Positions 9,601 through 17,050 of a stretch of DNA of 64,000 nucleotides are shown piece after piece. The notes beneath the pieces are model-generated. The model was given only the letters and a program-made list of their open reading frames with translations. It had not been told where the DNA came from and made no database searches. The DNA is from Actinoplanes lobatus. Its GTDB lineage: Bacteria; Actinomycetota; Actinomycetes; Mycobacteriales; Micromonosporaceae. Where the stretch lies: contig NZ_JACHNC010000001.1 in NCBI RefSeq assembly GCF_014205215.1, forward strand, positions 4,717,001 through 4,781,000. The letters run 5' to 3'. The position numbers and the translations under genes were made by a program. Each line of letters starts with the position of its first letter. The stretch's first letter is position 1.

Positions 9601-9970
9601 GTCCGCCGAGGTCTTGCGGCTGATCGAGCACGCCTTCACCGCTGGATGGCGGCTCCCCGGCGAGGGCGCGGCCCTTGCGCTGAGTGCCCTCTGCGCCGGC
9701 CGCGGGCAACCGTCCGAGCGTTACGACAGGGTCGCTGCTGAACTGGCGGCGCGGCTGGCGCTCCAGGATCTTTCCCCGGACACCTGCCTGCGCCTGCTCG
9801 CCGTGCTGCCGGTCGCCGCCTCCTGGCAGTTGGCCAGCCTGCTCTTCGCCATGGGACGGCGCTTGCGTGAACCGGACGTGGAGCAGCGGATCGCCACGGA
9901 CCCGGACTTCGCGGCCCGCCTGGAGGCGGCCCGTGCCCGCTTCGCCGGCTACCGGGACGCCACCGGCTGA
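6674..9970 (+). CDS. NACHT-domain STAND ATPase
   Basis: A 1098-residue NLR-like protein. Residues 1-330 are a helical N-terminal region of unknown role. The NTPase core has a P-loop GQPGAGKS at 336-343, a NACHT-type Walker B VVLLDGFDELLQ (D409, E413) and a sensor-like VVVTSRVAV. The winged-helix part ends with YEFLHATFGEYLVARLV, the typical NACHT C-terminal signature. Residues 740-1098 are helical without obvious repeats. Bacterial NACHT proteins are often anti-phage sensors that oligomerise on binding a phage product; that role is inferred. It stands alone on the plus strand, divergent from the two-component pair, with no separate effector gene beside it. Confidence 0.85.
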   Translation: MPQSLSYLDAVKLLGGSGPFMKVADNVLGGVLSVATAGGSEVAVSLFDAKTEAVRLGQLVTDRITDIVRGQTRYNRTERLHAAHAVLVVTSFFTALDDCLSTTGLDSPGFAKEDQLLLVSAARTEGSWQSRLLDAGIPSPSPDLPYDVLLEHLGTWFTDRGRHMAEYLSGFAVWAAADSRTRTAVHAVLTGRLPELAVERYETTVRQLSQEVPEFAIWLARFESRAVSRGLEHLEAALLEATSDRAPARHRADLALTYRAVLDDPVLGGDTGEVTKPSLGIAYLDPRFRVKAAGPGARAADEDWWADAPVRDDFGTFLATYLTTPQAAEAPMLLLGQPGAGKSTLTKVLAARLPAADYLVVRVTLREVRAEAEIQDQIEQALRGAIGETVAWADLARDADAAMPVVLLDGFDELLQATGLHQSDYLTRVAAFQQREARLGRPAAVVVTSRVAVADRARLPAGSLAARLEPFDESQVERWLTTWNDANAAYWTRTGLRPLARDVVLRFPDLATQPLLLLMLAIYDATGNALQSATDFDTGRLYEQLLHDFAAREVRRVHDGRPDDELPGLVEEELLRLSVVAFAMFHRLRLWVTTEELDADLAGLGLRRSASGRTADFRSRLSAGQEMVGRFFFIQRAQALQDDQTRQTYEFLHATFGEYLVARLVVHAVQEAAALSKVRSIRLGQQSQDDELLQNLLGYTPLSARATILPFVTALLTRSSPNDLREWLIDRLRTAVIRPAWTPRAYQPVDKRADHWMATYSFNLLLLTLACGQPVRATDLYRHARDPAGWLRDMALQWRAAVPGGMFLDALELLQVNREWAADGRRDLVLRNERGIGWTGVDPRWAFSFGRSWNFPEVMSSTDYFPLATAFRSMDLSSSFSDDAIRHAAEAALGHLPLQALVILVEHGPGDAESVAHTLMSLSMSSGALVPVKELLSSYDRALRAIDRVEQLLRDLGSLTTDLFLRSLAVDAGRLPSAEVLRLIEHAFTAGWRLPGEGAALALSALCAGRGQPSERYDRVAAELAARLALQDLSPDTCLRLLAVLPVAASWQLASLLFAMGRRLREPDVEQRIATDPDFAARLEAARARFAGYRDATG

Positions 9971-10007
9971 CGGCATCTCCGCAGACATATGACCGAATCG
10001 AGACTGT

Positions 10008-10037
10008 GAAACTGTACCGACTAGTCGGTACAGTTTC
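10008..10037. promoter_or_regulatory. Perfect 30-bp palindromic operator
   Basis: A perfect 15+15 inverted repeat centred on ACCGACTAGTCGGT, ending 3 bases before the MFS start at 10041. Its form fits a TetR dimer operator, and the likely binder is the TetR gene at 11758, the next gene downstream. Confidence 0.75.
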
Positions 10038-10040
10038 GGG

Positions 10041-11567
10041 ATGCTCATCTCCACGAACGCGGTGGGCGCGCGGCGGCGGTGGGCGGCTCTGGCCGTTCTG
10101 GCGGCCGCCGTGCTGCTGCTGTCGATCGACAACACCGTCCTGGCCCTCGCGGTGCCCGCGCTCACCGCCGACCTCTCGCCCACCGCCGAGCAGGTTCTCT
10201 GGATCGGCGACGTCTACTCGCTGGCACTCGCCGGACTGCTCGTGCTGATGGGCAACCTGGCCGACCGGTTCGGCCGCAAGCGGGTGCTGCTGCTCGGCTC
10301 GGCCGGGTTCGGCCTCGTGTCGCTGCTGGCCGCGTTCGCCTCCAGCGCGGAACAGTTGATCGCGGCTCGGCTGCTGCTCGGCGTGGCCGGGGCGACGCTG
10401 ATGCCGGCGACGCTGTCGCTGATCCGCAACATCTTCCCGGACGACACCGAGCGGGCCCGGGCCATCGCGATCTGGTCCACCGCGTTCGGCGCCGGCTCGG
10501 CGATCGGCCCGCTGGTCGGCGGGCTCCTGCTGGAGCACCTCTGGTGGGGCTCGGTGTTCCTGATCAACGTGCCGGTGATGATTCTGATCCTGGTCGCCGG
10601 GTGGCTGCTGTTGCCGGAGTCCCGCGACCCGGGGCCTGGCCGCTTCGACGTGCTCTCGGCGGTGCTGTCGATGGCCGCGATCGTCCCCCTCGTATACGCG
10701 ATCAAGCACGTTGCCGGGCACGGCCCGGACACCGTCACCGTGGGCTGCGTGCTGGCCGGAGTCACCGCGGGTGTCCTGTTCGTCCGGCGGCAGCGGCGCC
10801 TCGAACAGCCGATGCTCGACGTCGACCTGTTCCGCAACCCGGCCTTCTCCGGTGCGGTCGCCGCCAACATGATCGCGATCTTCGCGTTGACCGGGCTGCT
10901 GTTCTTCTTCTCCCAGTACCTTCAGCTCGCCAAGGGGCACAGTCCGATGGAGGCCGGTCTCGCCGAGCTGCCGGCGACCATCGCGTCGATCGTCGTGGTC
11001 GGTGTCGTCGGCGTCTCCGCGGCACGGCTCGGACAGGGCCGGGCCATCGCACTCGGCCTGACGCTGGCCGCTGCCGGACTTGCCCTGGTCGCGGCGGCGG
11101 CCCGGGGACCGTACCTCTGGTTGGGTCTCGCTCTTGTCGCGATCGGCCTGGGCATCGGCCTGGCGATGACGCTGACCGGCGACGCGATCGTCTCGGCCGC
11201 GCCGCCGCGCAAGGCCGGATCGGTGTCCGCGATCAGCGAGGCCGCCATCGAACTCGGCGTCGTCCTGGGCATCGCGGTCCTGGGATCGCTCGCCTCGCTG
11301 GTCTACCGGTCCCGTGTGGAGATCCCCGCCGGCCTGTCCGCCTCCGATGCCGCGGAGGTCCGCGACTCGCTGGGCTCAGCGCTGCGCGTGCTCGGCCCGG
11401 ATTCCCCGGTGGCCGACGGCGCCCGGGAGGCCTTCATCGGCGGCATGCAGGTCACCTCGGTGGTGGCCGCGGTGTCCACCCTGGCCGCCGCCGTCCTGGC
11501 CTGGCGCCTGATCCCGTCGCACCCATCCCACGCACCTGATCCGTCCGCACCCATCCCACGCACCTGA
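10041..11567 (+). CDS. MFS multidrug exporter, DHA2 type (14 TM)
   Basis: A 508-residue drug/proton antiporter of the SmvA/QacA group. TM1 begins AALAVLAAAVLLLSIDNTVL; motif A is GNLADRFGRKRVLLLG and motif C has GAGSAIGPLVGGLLL. Fourteen hydrophobic segments are visible. The last 15 residues are encoded by an intergenic-type 28-bp tandem repeat, so the C-terminal tail is recently acquired. A perfect palindrome lies directly before the ATG, with no good ribosome site, so repression by the downstream TetR protein is likely. The transported compound is unknown. Confidence 0.9.
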   Translation: MLISTNAVGARRRWAALAVLAAAVLLLSIDNTVLALAVPALTADLSPTAEQVLWIGDVYSLALAGLLVLMGNLADRFGRKRVLLLGSAGFGLVSLLAAFASSAEQLIAARLLLGVAGATLMPATLSLIRNIFPDDTERARAIAIWSTAFGAGSAIGPLVGGLLLEHLWWGSVFLINVPVMILILVAGWLLLPESRDPGPGRFDVLSAVLSMAAIVPLVYAIKHVAGHGPDTVTVGCVLAGVTAGVLFVRRQRRLEQPMLDVDLFRNPAFSGAVAANMIAIFALTGLLFFFSQYLQLAKGHSPMEAGLAELPATIASIVVVGVVGVSAARLGQGRAIALGLTLAAAGLALVAAAARGPYLWLGLALVAIGLGIGLAMTLTGDAIVSAAPPRKAGSVSAISEAAIELGVVLGIAVLGSLASLVYRSRVEIPAGLSASDAAEVRDSLGSALRVLGPDSPVADGAREAFIGGMQVTSVVAAVSTLAAAVLAWRLIPSHPSHAPDPSAPIPRT

Positions 11568-11604
11568 TCCGTCCGCGCCGGCCCCACGCACCTGATCCGT
11601 CCGC
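11531..11604. repeat. 28-bp tandem repeat, about three copies
   Basis: CGCACCTGATCCGTCCGC recurs at 11531, 11559 and 11587, exactly 28 bases apart, and decays further right to about 11680. The stop codon of the MFS gene lies inside the second copy. Because 28 is not a multiple of 3, copy-number change would alter the reading frame at the protein's end. No gene is seen from 11605 to 11757. Confidence 0.85.
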
Positions 11605-11757
11605 GCCTAGCTCGTGTGCCCGATCCCTCCGCTCCCGGCTCGCCTGCCGATCCGTCCGCGCCCAGTTCGCGTGGCTGACGCACGCCGGCGGAGGTTCCCG
11701 CTGATTCGCGGCGGCTGTGTGTCGCGGTGTGGGCCAGCCGCCGCGGCAGGATGACGG

Positions 11758-12375
11758 ATGGGTACGGTGGCGATCGTGGGACGAACCGCGGGCCGGTCAC
11801 CGGAGGAGACCCGACGGGCGCTGCTGAAGGCGGCGGCCGCGGCGATCGGGGCGCGCGGCATCCACGCCTCCCTCGACGAGATCGCCCGCTATGCCGGGGT
11901 CTCGAAAGGCGGCCTGATCTACCACTTCGCCAGCAAGGACGAGCTGATCATGGAGCTGGTCCGCACCGAGCTGGCCAGCTTTCAGGCTGCCATGGATGGC
12001 GAGCTGGATCCGGCCGACACGGCTCCCGGGCGGCTCACCCGCGCCTACATCCGGGCCGTTCTGATTCCGGAGGCCGACGACGAGGTGCGCGCGTCGCTGG
12101 CCCTGATCACCCAGTTGATGACGTTGCCCGCGGTCGCCGAGGTGGCCCGCGCCGACGCCGAGCGCATCGACGCCGCGCTTGCCGCGGACGGCCTGCCCGA
12201 GAGTGTCCTCACCCTGGTCGTGGCCGCCGCTGACGGCCTGAGCTGCACCCCGCTGTGGGGCGGTGCGGTGAACACTCCGGCCGACCGGCGGCTCGCCGAG
12301 CGGCTGTTGCACCTCACCCGTCATCCGGAGCTGTGGGAGAACCTGCCCTGGCCTGAGGTCACACCGGGCCGGTGA
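11758..12375 (+). CDS. TetR family regulator
   Basis: A 205-residue TetR protein. The helix-turn-helix is GIHASLDEIARYAGVSKGGL followed by IYHFASKDELI. The C-terminal domain resembles the TetR_C_33-like group seen with drug exporters. It follows the DHA2 exporter on the same strand and is the obvious candidate to bind the 30-bp palindrome at 10008-10037. The start could also be the GTG at 11767 or 11776. It overlaps the opposite-strand gene by 17 bases at the 3' end. Confidence 0.85.
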   Translation: MGTVAIVGRTAGRSPEETRRALLKAAAAAIGARGIHASLDEIARYAGVSKGGLIYHFASKDELIMELVRTELASFQAAMDGELDPADTAPGRLTRAYIRAVLIPEADDEVRASLALITQLMTLPAVAEVARADAERIDAALAADGLPESVLTLVVAAADGLSCTPLWGGAVNTPADRRLAERLLHLTRHPELWENLPWPEVTPGR

Positions 12376-12778
12376 CCGTCCATCCGAGGCTGTCGCAGTC
12401 GGGGCAGTACACGAACCCTCGGGGTCCGGATCGGTTCGACCACGGCACGACCGATCCCTGCGAAAGCGCCAACCGGCCCTGCCCGTGGCACCGGCCGCAG
12501 GTGGTCGCGACCGGTGGCCTCGGAGGTCTCAGGTGAACGAGTTCCGGATAGAGCTCGGCGGCCCGGGCGAGCGCGAAGGCGCGTTCGGCTGGATCGGCCG
12601 GCCGCAACGGGCCGTCCTCTTCGTCGTTTCTGACGACATCGCCGGCCGAGGTCAGGCAAATGACGGGACCCCAGTAGTTGAACAGGGGAAGGTGCCCTCG
12701 GCGGACGGAGCCGCTGCGCCAGTCCGAGGCGTGTGCCGCCTCCTCGATCAGCCGGTCGATCAGTTCGGCGTCCGCCAT
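12359..12778 (-). CDS. Hypothetical protein with C-terminal zinc ribbon
   Basis: A 139-residue protein of unknown function. The C-terminal half carries two CxxC pairs, TTCGRCHGQG and VYCPDCDSLGW, about 33 residues apart, forming a likely treble-clef or zinc-ribbon site; the first resembles a DnaJ-type CxxCxGxG knuckle. The N-terminal part (MADAELIDRLIEEAAHASDW) is helical and acidic. The ATG at 12778 has a GGGGG tract about 4 bases upstream. It has no obvious partner gene. Confidence 0.65.
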   Translation of the reverse strand: MADAELIDRLIEEAAHASDWRSGSVRRGHLPLFNYWGPVICLTSAGDVVRNDEEDGPLRPADPAERAFALARAAELYPELVHLRPPRPPVATTCGRCHGQGRLALSQGSVVPWSNRSGPRGFVYCPDCDSLGWTVTGPV

Positions 12779-12852
12779 CCGTACCCCCTGTGGGCGCAGC
12801 GTAGGCCCGCGCCGCCACGGGCTGTGGCGGCGCGGGTGTCGCGTGTGGAGTG

Positions 12853-13803
12853 TCAGACGCTGATGCGGCCGGCGCCCGCGTTGGCGGTGACGATGGACTT
12901 CACGTTGGCGGGGGCGTCGGGCGTGTACGAGTAGGGGATCGACGCGACCGAGCCGCCGGTCTGGCCGCTGCCCGAGTTGACGAGCAGGTTGTTGCGGGCC
13001 ACCAGGGTTCCGGCGTCGGAGGAGCCTTCGCCCAGGTGGAAGGGGTCGTCGACGTTTTCGAACGAGTTGGCCTCGACCAGGACGCCGGCGCCTTCGGTGG
13101 AGGCTACGCCGTACCCGGAATTGCTGTTGTAGTAGTTGTTGTAGACGTGCACCGGGTTGCCGAAACGCACCCGCGGATGCCGCTGGGTCGACGCGTCGAA
13201 CCAGTTGTGGTGGTAGGTCACCCGCAGATGGCCGACGTCCTGGCTCGCGTTGCTGTCGCTGTGCCCGAGCAGCATGGATTTGTCGTGGGAGAACACCCGG
13301 TTCCACGAGACGGTGATGAAATCGGAACCGCGTTTGATGTCCACGGCGCCGTCGTATCCATTGCTGAAAGTATTGTGGTCCACCCAGATGTTGGTGGCTG
13401 ATTCCTGCACGTTGATCGCGTCGTCGTTCCAGTTCCGGAACGTCAGATTGCGAATGATCACGTTCCGGTCGCCGTTGATGTTGAGTCCGCAACCGACGAT
13501 CGCGGCCCCGGAGTTTCCGATGATCGTCTTGTTGGACCGGACCCGCAGCATGCCGGAACAGGAGATGGTCCCGGAGACCCGGATGACCGCGGCGGACGTC
13601 GACCCGACCGCCGTGGTGAGGGCGGACGCGCTGGTCACGGTGGTGGTGGCGGCGCTGCCGCCGCCGGTGGTGCCGCCGTTCTGGGTGCCCCACCCGACCA
13701 GGTCGGTGATCGCGGCCGAGGCCGGCTGGGGTGCGGCCAGGACCGCGCCGACGAGGGCGAGGGGGACGGCGCCCTGTATGAACCGATGAATTCGGCGATG
13801 CAT
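12853..13803 (-). CDS. Secreted pectate lyase (PL1-like)
   Basis: A 316-residue extracellular enzyme that cleaves polygalacturonate by beta-elimination. Residues 1-30 are a Sec signal peptide ending ASA. The parallel beta-helix shows the PL1 calcium region NWNDDAINVQ and IWVDHNTFSN, DGAVDIKRGSDFITVSWN, and the catalytic-arginine stretch TYHHNWFDASTQRHPRVRFG. It is preceded by a LacI-type operator (13873-13884), so induction by a plant sugar with relief of LacI repression is likely. Confidence 0.9.
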   Translation of the reverse strand: MHRRIHRFIQGAVPLALVGAVLAAPQPASAAITDLVGWGTQNGGTTGGGSAATTTVTSASALTTAVGSTSAAVIRVSGTISCSGMLRVRSNKTIIGNSGAAIVGCGLNINGDRNVIIRNLTFRNWNDDAINVQESATNIWVDHNTFSNGYDGAVDIKRGSDFITVSWNRVFSHDKSMLLGHSDSNASQDVGHLRVTYHHNWFDASTQRHPRVRFGNPVHVYNNYYNSNSGYGVASTEGAGVLVEANSFENVDDPFHLGEGSSDAGTLVARNNLLVNSGSGQTGGSVASIPYSYTPDAPANVKSIVTANAGAGRISV

Positions 13804-13872
13804 TGTGGTGCTCCTTCTCAGATTTCACCGATCCGTCGGTCGGCGCCCGATCGACGGATCTCGGGGGATGAG

Positions 13873-13884
13873 GGGAGCGCTCCC
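13873..13884. promoter_or_regulatory. LacI-family (CebR-like) operator
   Basis: GGGAGCGCTCCC is a perfect 12-bp palindrome that matches the core of the actinobacterial CebR/LacI operator TGGGAGCGCTCCCA. It lies 70 bases upstream of the pectate lyase ATG. A second dyad, GATCCGTCG at 13830-13838 with its complement at 13852-13860, lies between it and the start codon and could form a 5'UTR hairpin. Nothing else is seen in the gap to 14013. Confidence 0.65.
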
Positions 13885-14013
13885 GGCCCTAGAAAAACAT
13901 AGGCCTGGATGGATGTGAAGAGATATCCGTTTGCAGGATTTCTGCAACAACTATGCGAATCGCCCCGGCCCGGCCCGTATGGGCAGGTCCGGGGCGAAAC
14001 GGAAAGGGGTGTC

Positions 14014-15480
14014 TCAGTTCGGGTCGATCGTGATGGTGACGAGTCCGGTGCCGGGCCTCCGGTCCGTCTTCGGCACCGCCTTGCGGACCATCGACGTGGT
14101 CGCCTTCAGCGTGTCCAGGATGGCGATGTAGGAGCGGGCGCCGGCCGGTTGGTACCGGTCGTAGATCTCCCGCAGGCAGTCGCCGGTGACCAGCGTGATC
14201 GCCGGCCCGGCCGTCTTCAGGGCGGCGAGCACGTCCTGGTCCGACCCGGCGACGGTGCGGCTGCGCTCCAGCACGCAGGCGCTGAACCGGAACACGTCGG
14301 CGACGCTGCGCCCGGCGCCGGACAGTCCGGTCGCCTGGAGCAGCGAGCGGACCGCCGGGTCGCCCTCCTGCCCCTCGGCCAGCGCGTCGCGGGCCGCCGC
14401 GCCGAACTCCTGGTGCGCCTGGAGCAGCGCCTCGGCGGTGCTGTCCCGCAGCGCCCGGCTGTTGGGCAGCAGCAGGTCCAGGTGGCGCAGACCGGAGTCG
14501 AGGGCGATCACCGACCAGTCCAGCCGCCCGGACAGGGTCACCGGGTCCTTGCGGCCGGGCGTCAGCTCCAGGGTGACGACCTGGCCGCCGCCCACCGCGA
14601 CCGAGCCGTCCAGGTACGTCAGGATCGTGTCCCGCACCCCGCCGAGGGAATCCGCCTCGGACGTCGGCGCCGGGCGGACCGAGCCGTCGTCCGGCAGGTC
14701 CAGCACCATCGGGAAGGGGAACCGGTTGCGGACCCTGATCTGCTGCGATCCGGTGCCGGAGACCACACAGGCGTCGACCCGGCCGGCCGGGACCGACACG
14801 TTACGGACCGTGACGTTCGTCGCCTTGGGTTCACAGGAGAATGCCTGCGGGGCTCCGGTCAGGTGTTCGAGGGTCTGCTCCAGCGACGCGGTGGCGCCGG
14901 CTCGCGCGTACCCCCAGAAGGTCGCGACGGTGCCGGGCTTGACCGGCAGCGCCGCGCCCGAGCCGGTCCGGATGGTGTCGCCGGTGGGGTCCGAGGTGAC
15001 CTGCCAGGTGCCCAGCACGAAACCGTCGAACAGCACCGTGTCGCCGCTGACCGCGCGCTCGACCGCATCGGTGGCGGTGGCGGTCAGCGGGAGCCAGCCG
15101 CCCAGCTCGGTCGACCAGGCGAAGACGTTGAGCATCTCCGGCCGCACCCCGGCGGGCAGGTCGCCGTAGTCGAGGGTGATCCGCGCCCTGGTCAGGTCGC
15201 CGCTCTCGAATGTGACGTCGATCATGTCGCCGACCGGGACGATGCCGGGCGGAAGTGGCCGGTCGTCCGGCAGTGGCTCACGGCTGAACCGGACCCGGGT
15301 CTCGCCCTGCGCAACGCCCGGCAGAGTGTTCAACTGGACGTGTCCGTTCAAACCGGACAGTCCGCCGCCTTCGGGCTCGACCAGCTGTGTCCCCGGGACG
15401 CCGATCGGACCGCAGGCTGCCAGGCCCGCTCCGAACGCGGCCAGCAGACTGCCGGCCAATATCCCCCGTACGAGTTTCAT
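14014..15480 (-). CDS. Large secreted lipoprotein of unknown function
   Basis: A 488-residue protein with a lipoprotein signal MKLVRGILAGSLLAAFGAGL followed by the AAC lipobox; Cys23 would be acylated. The mature part starts with a flexible stretch, then beta-rich segments (residues 50-160) where FAWSTELGGWLPL resembles a carbohydrate-binding or Ig-like repeat seen in bacterial surface proteins. It has further conserved cysteines (FSCEPK, DACVVSG, SACVLE, GDCLRE) that may form disulphides. GGGAGG sits before the ATG at 15480. It is divergent from the potassium transport genes. No family is recognised. Confidence 0.7.
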   Translation of the reverse strand: MKLVRGILAGSLLAAFGAGLAACGPIGVPGTQLVEPEGGGLSGLNGHVQLNTLPGVAQGETRVRFSREPLPDDRPLPPGIVPVGDMIDVTFESGDLTRARITLDYGDLPAGVRPEMLNVFAWSTELGGWLPLTATATDAVERAVSGDTVLFDGFVLGTWQVTSDPTGDTIRTGSGAALPVKPGTVATFWGYARAGATASLEQTLEHLTGAPQAFSCEPKATNVTVRNVSVPAGRVDACVVSGTGSQQIRVRNRFPFPMVLDLPDDGSVRPAPTSEADSLGGVRDTILTYLDGSVAVGGGQVVTLELTPGRKDPVTLSGRLDWSVIALDSGLRHLDLLLPNSRALRDSTAEALLQAHQEFGAAARDALAEGQEGDPAVRSLLQATGLSGAGRSVADVFRFSACVLERSRTVAGSDQDVLAALKTAGPAITLVTGDCLREIYDRYQPAGARSYIAILDTLKATTSMVRKAVPKTDRRPGTGLVTITIDPN

Positions 15481-15587
15481 GTTGCCCTCCCCGGCGGAGG
15501 AGGATAACCGGCGTTTGTGAATTCCGGTTACCCACCGCAACGTGTCAACCGTCGCACTCCCGGCCCAGGGCTCATGTGAGCCGGAGC

Positions 15588-15675
15588 GGGTTGCCCTGGC
15601 ATCGTATCGTCGTGGCCACAACCCGGGCTGCCCCGGGGGAGTGAGACCAGTCGATCAAGAGGGGGCGGGCAACCC
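15588..15675 (+). promoter_or_regulatory. Possible structured leader before ktrB
   Basis: GGGTTGCCC (15588-15596) is exactly complementary to GGGCAACCC (15667-15675), closing a 70-base loop that contains a smaller hairpin, CCCGGG-CTGC-CCCGGG. It ends 40 bases before the potassium transporter start. The shape is that of a cis-regulatory RNA, but it does not match the ydaO (c-di-AMP) riboswitch as remembered, and no class can be named. Confidence 0.3.
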
Positions 15676-15715
15676 TCGTCCAGCACGGGGGCATGTCGGG
15701 TGATATGAACCATTG

Positions 15716-17050
15716 GTGCGATCAACCTGGCGGCACCCGGCCCGTGTCGTGCCGTTCGCGTTCCTGGCCCTGATCATCGCCGGAACCGGCCTGATGATGC
15801 TGCCGGCCGCGCACTCCGGGCCCGGGCACACGCCATTCGTCACCGCACTGTTCACCGCGGCCTCCGCGGTCTGCGTCACCGGCCTGTCGGTCGTCGACAC
15901 CCCGACCTACTGGTCCCCGTTCGGTCTCGTGCTGCTGACCGTGCTGTCGCAGGTCGGAGGCTTCGGGATCATGACCCTGGCCACCCTGCTCAGCCTGCTG
16001 GTGTCGCGCCGGCTCGGGCTGCGCAGCCGCCTGCTCGCACAGGCCGAGAGCGCCGGCCTCACCGGCACCAACCTGGCCGGTCTGCTGCGCCGGGTGGCGA
16101 TGGTCATGCTCATCGCGGAGGGCGCCATCACCGTCGTGCTCACCCTGCGTTTCTGGCTCGGGTACGACTACACGTTCGGCCGTGCGCTGTGGGAAGCCGT
16201 GTTCCATGCCGTGCAGGCGTTCAACAACGCCGGGTTCGCCCTCTACTCCGACAGTCTCGTCGGGTTCGTGACCGATCCGTGGATCTGCATCACTCTGGCG
16301 CTCGGCGTCCTGGCGGGTTCGATCGGCTTTCCGGTCCTGTTCGAACTCGCGCGCGAGTGGCGTACCCCCGGAGTTTGGTCGACCCACACCTGGCTGACGG
16401 TGATCGGAAGCCTGATCTTCACGATCGTCGGGTTCGTGGTCTTCCTGACCTTCGAATGGCGCAATCCGGGCACGCTCGGGCCGTTGAGCACATCGGGCAA
16501 GATGCTGGCCGCGTTCACCCAGGACGTGATGACCCGGTCCGGCGGGTTCAACAGCGTCGACCTGGGCAGTCTGAACAGCGAGACGATCGCGGTCACCAAC
16601 GGCCTGATGTTCATCGGCGGCGGCAGCGCGAGCACCGCCGGCGGCATCAAGATCACAACGTTCCTGCTGCTGGCGTACGTGATCTGGGCGGAGATCCGCG
16701 GCGAGCCGGACGTGGTCATCCGCAAACGGCGCATCGCCGAGGAGAGCCAGCGGCAGGCCGTCACCGTGGCCCTGATGGGTGTCGCGCTGGTCGCCACCGG
16801 TACGGTCGTGCTGGACGCGCTCACCGACGACATCCCGTTCGACCGCGTGCTGTTCGAGGTCACGTCGGCGTTCGCGACGGTCGGGCTCAGCACCGGCATC
16901 ACCGCCGGCCTGCCGCCCTCCGGCCAGATCCTCCTGGTCATCCTGATGTTCTGTGGCCGGGTCGGCACCATCGCGGTCGGCACCGCGATCGCCCTCAACA
17001 CCCGCCGCCGGCTCTACCGCTACCCGGAGGAGAGACCCCTCGTTGGCTGA
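15716..17050 (+). CDS. ktrB: Potassium uptake channel subunit KtrB/TrkH
   Basis: A 444-residue membrane protein of the TrkH/KtrB superfamily. It shows the four-fold pore repeats with selectivity-filter glycines (SAVCVTGLSVVDT, FNNAGFALYSDS, TRSGGFNSVDLG, FATVGLSTGIT) and an intramembrane gate-like GGGSASTAGGIK. At about 445 residues it is KtrB-like in length. The GTG at 15716 (or TTG at 15713) is the only reasonable start because the nearby ATG is in another frame. It overlaps ktrA by 8 bases and would take up K+ together with it. Confidence 0.9.
   Translation: MRSTWRHPARVVPFAFLALIIAGTGLMMLPAAHSGPGHTPFVTALFTAASAVCVTGLSVVDTPTYWSPFGLVLLTVLSQVGGFGIMTLATLLSLLVSRRLGLRSRLLAQAESAGLTGTNLAGLLRRVAMVMLIAEGAITVVLTLRFWLGYDYTFGRALWEAVFHAVQAFNNAGFALYSDSLVGFVTDPWICITLALGVLAGSIGFPVLFELAREWRTPGVWSTHTWLTVIGSLIFTIVGFVVFLTFEWRNPGTLGPLSTSGKMLAAFTQDVMTRSGGFNSVDLGSLNSETIAVTNGLMFIGGGSASTAGGIKITTFLLLAYVIWAEIRGEPDVVIRKRRIAEESQRQAVTVALMGVALVATGTVVLDALTDDIPFDRVLFEVTSAFATVGLSTGITAGLPPSGQILLVILMFCGRVGTIAVGTAIALNTRRRLYRYPEERPLVG

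Noticed and set aside
15588..15675. ydaO (c-di-AMP) riboswitch
   Set aside because: The conserved core as remembered is not found, so only an unclassified possible leader is reported.
15705..15715. ATG at 15705 as start of ktrB
   Set aside because: It is in a different frame from the transporter; the GTG at 15716 or TTG at 15713 must be used.
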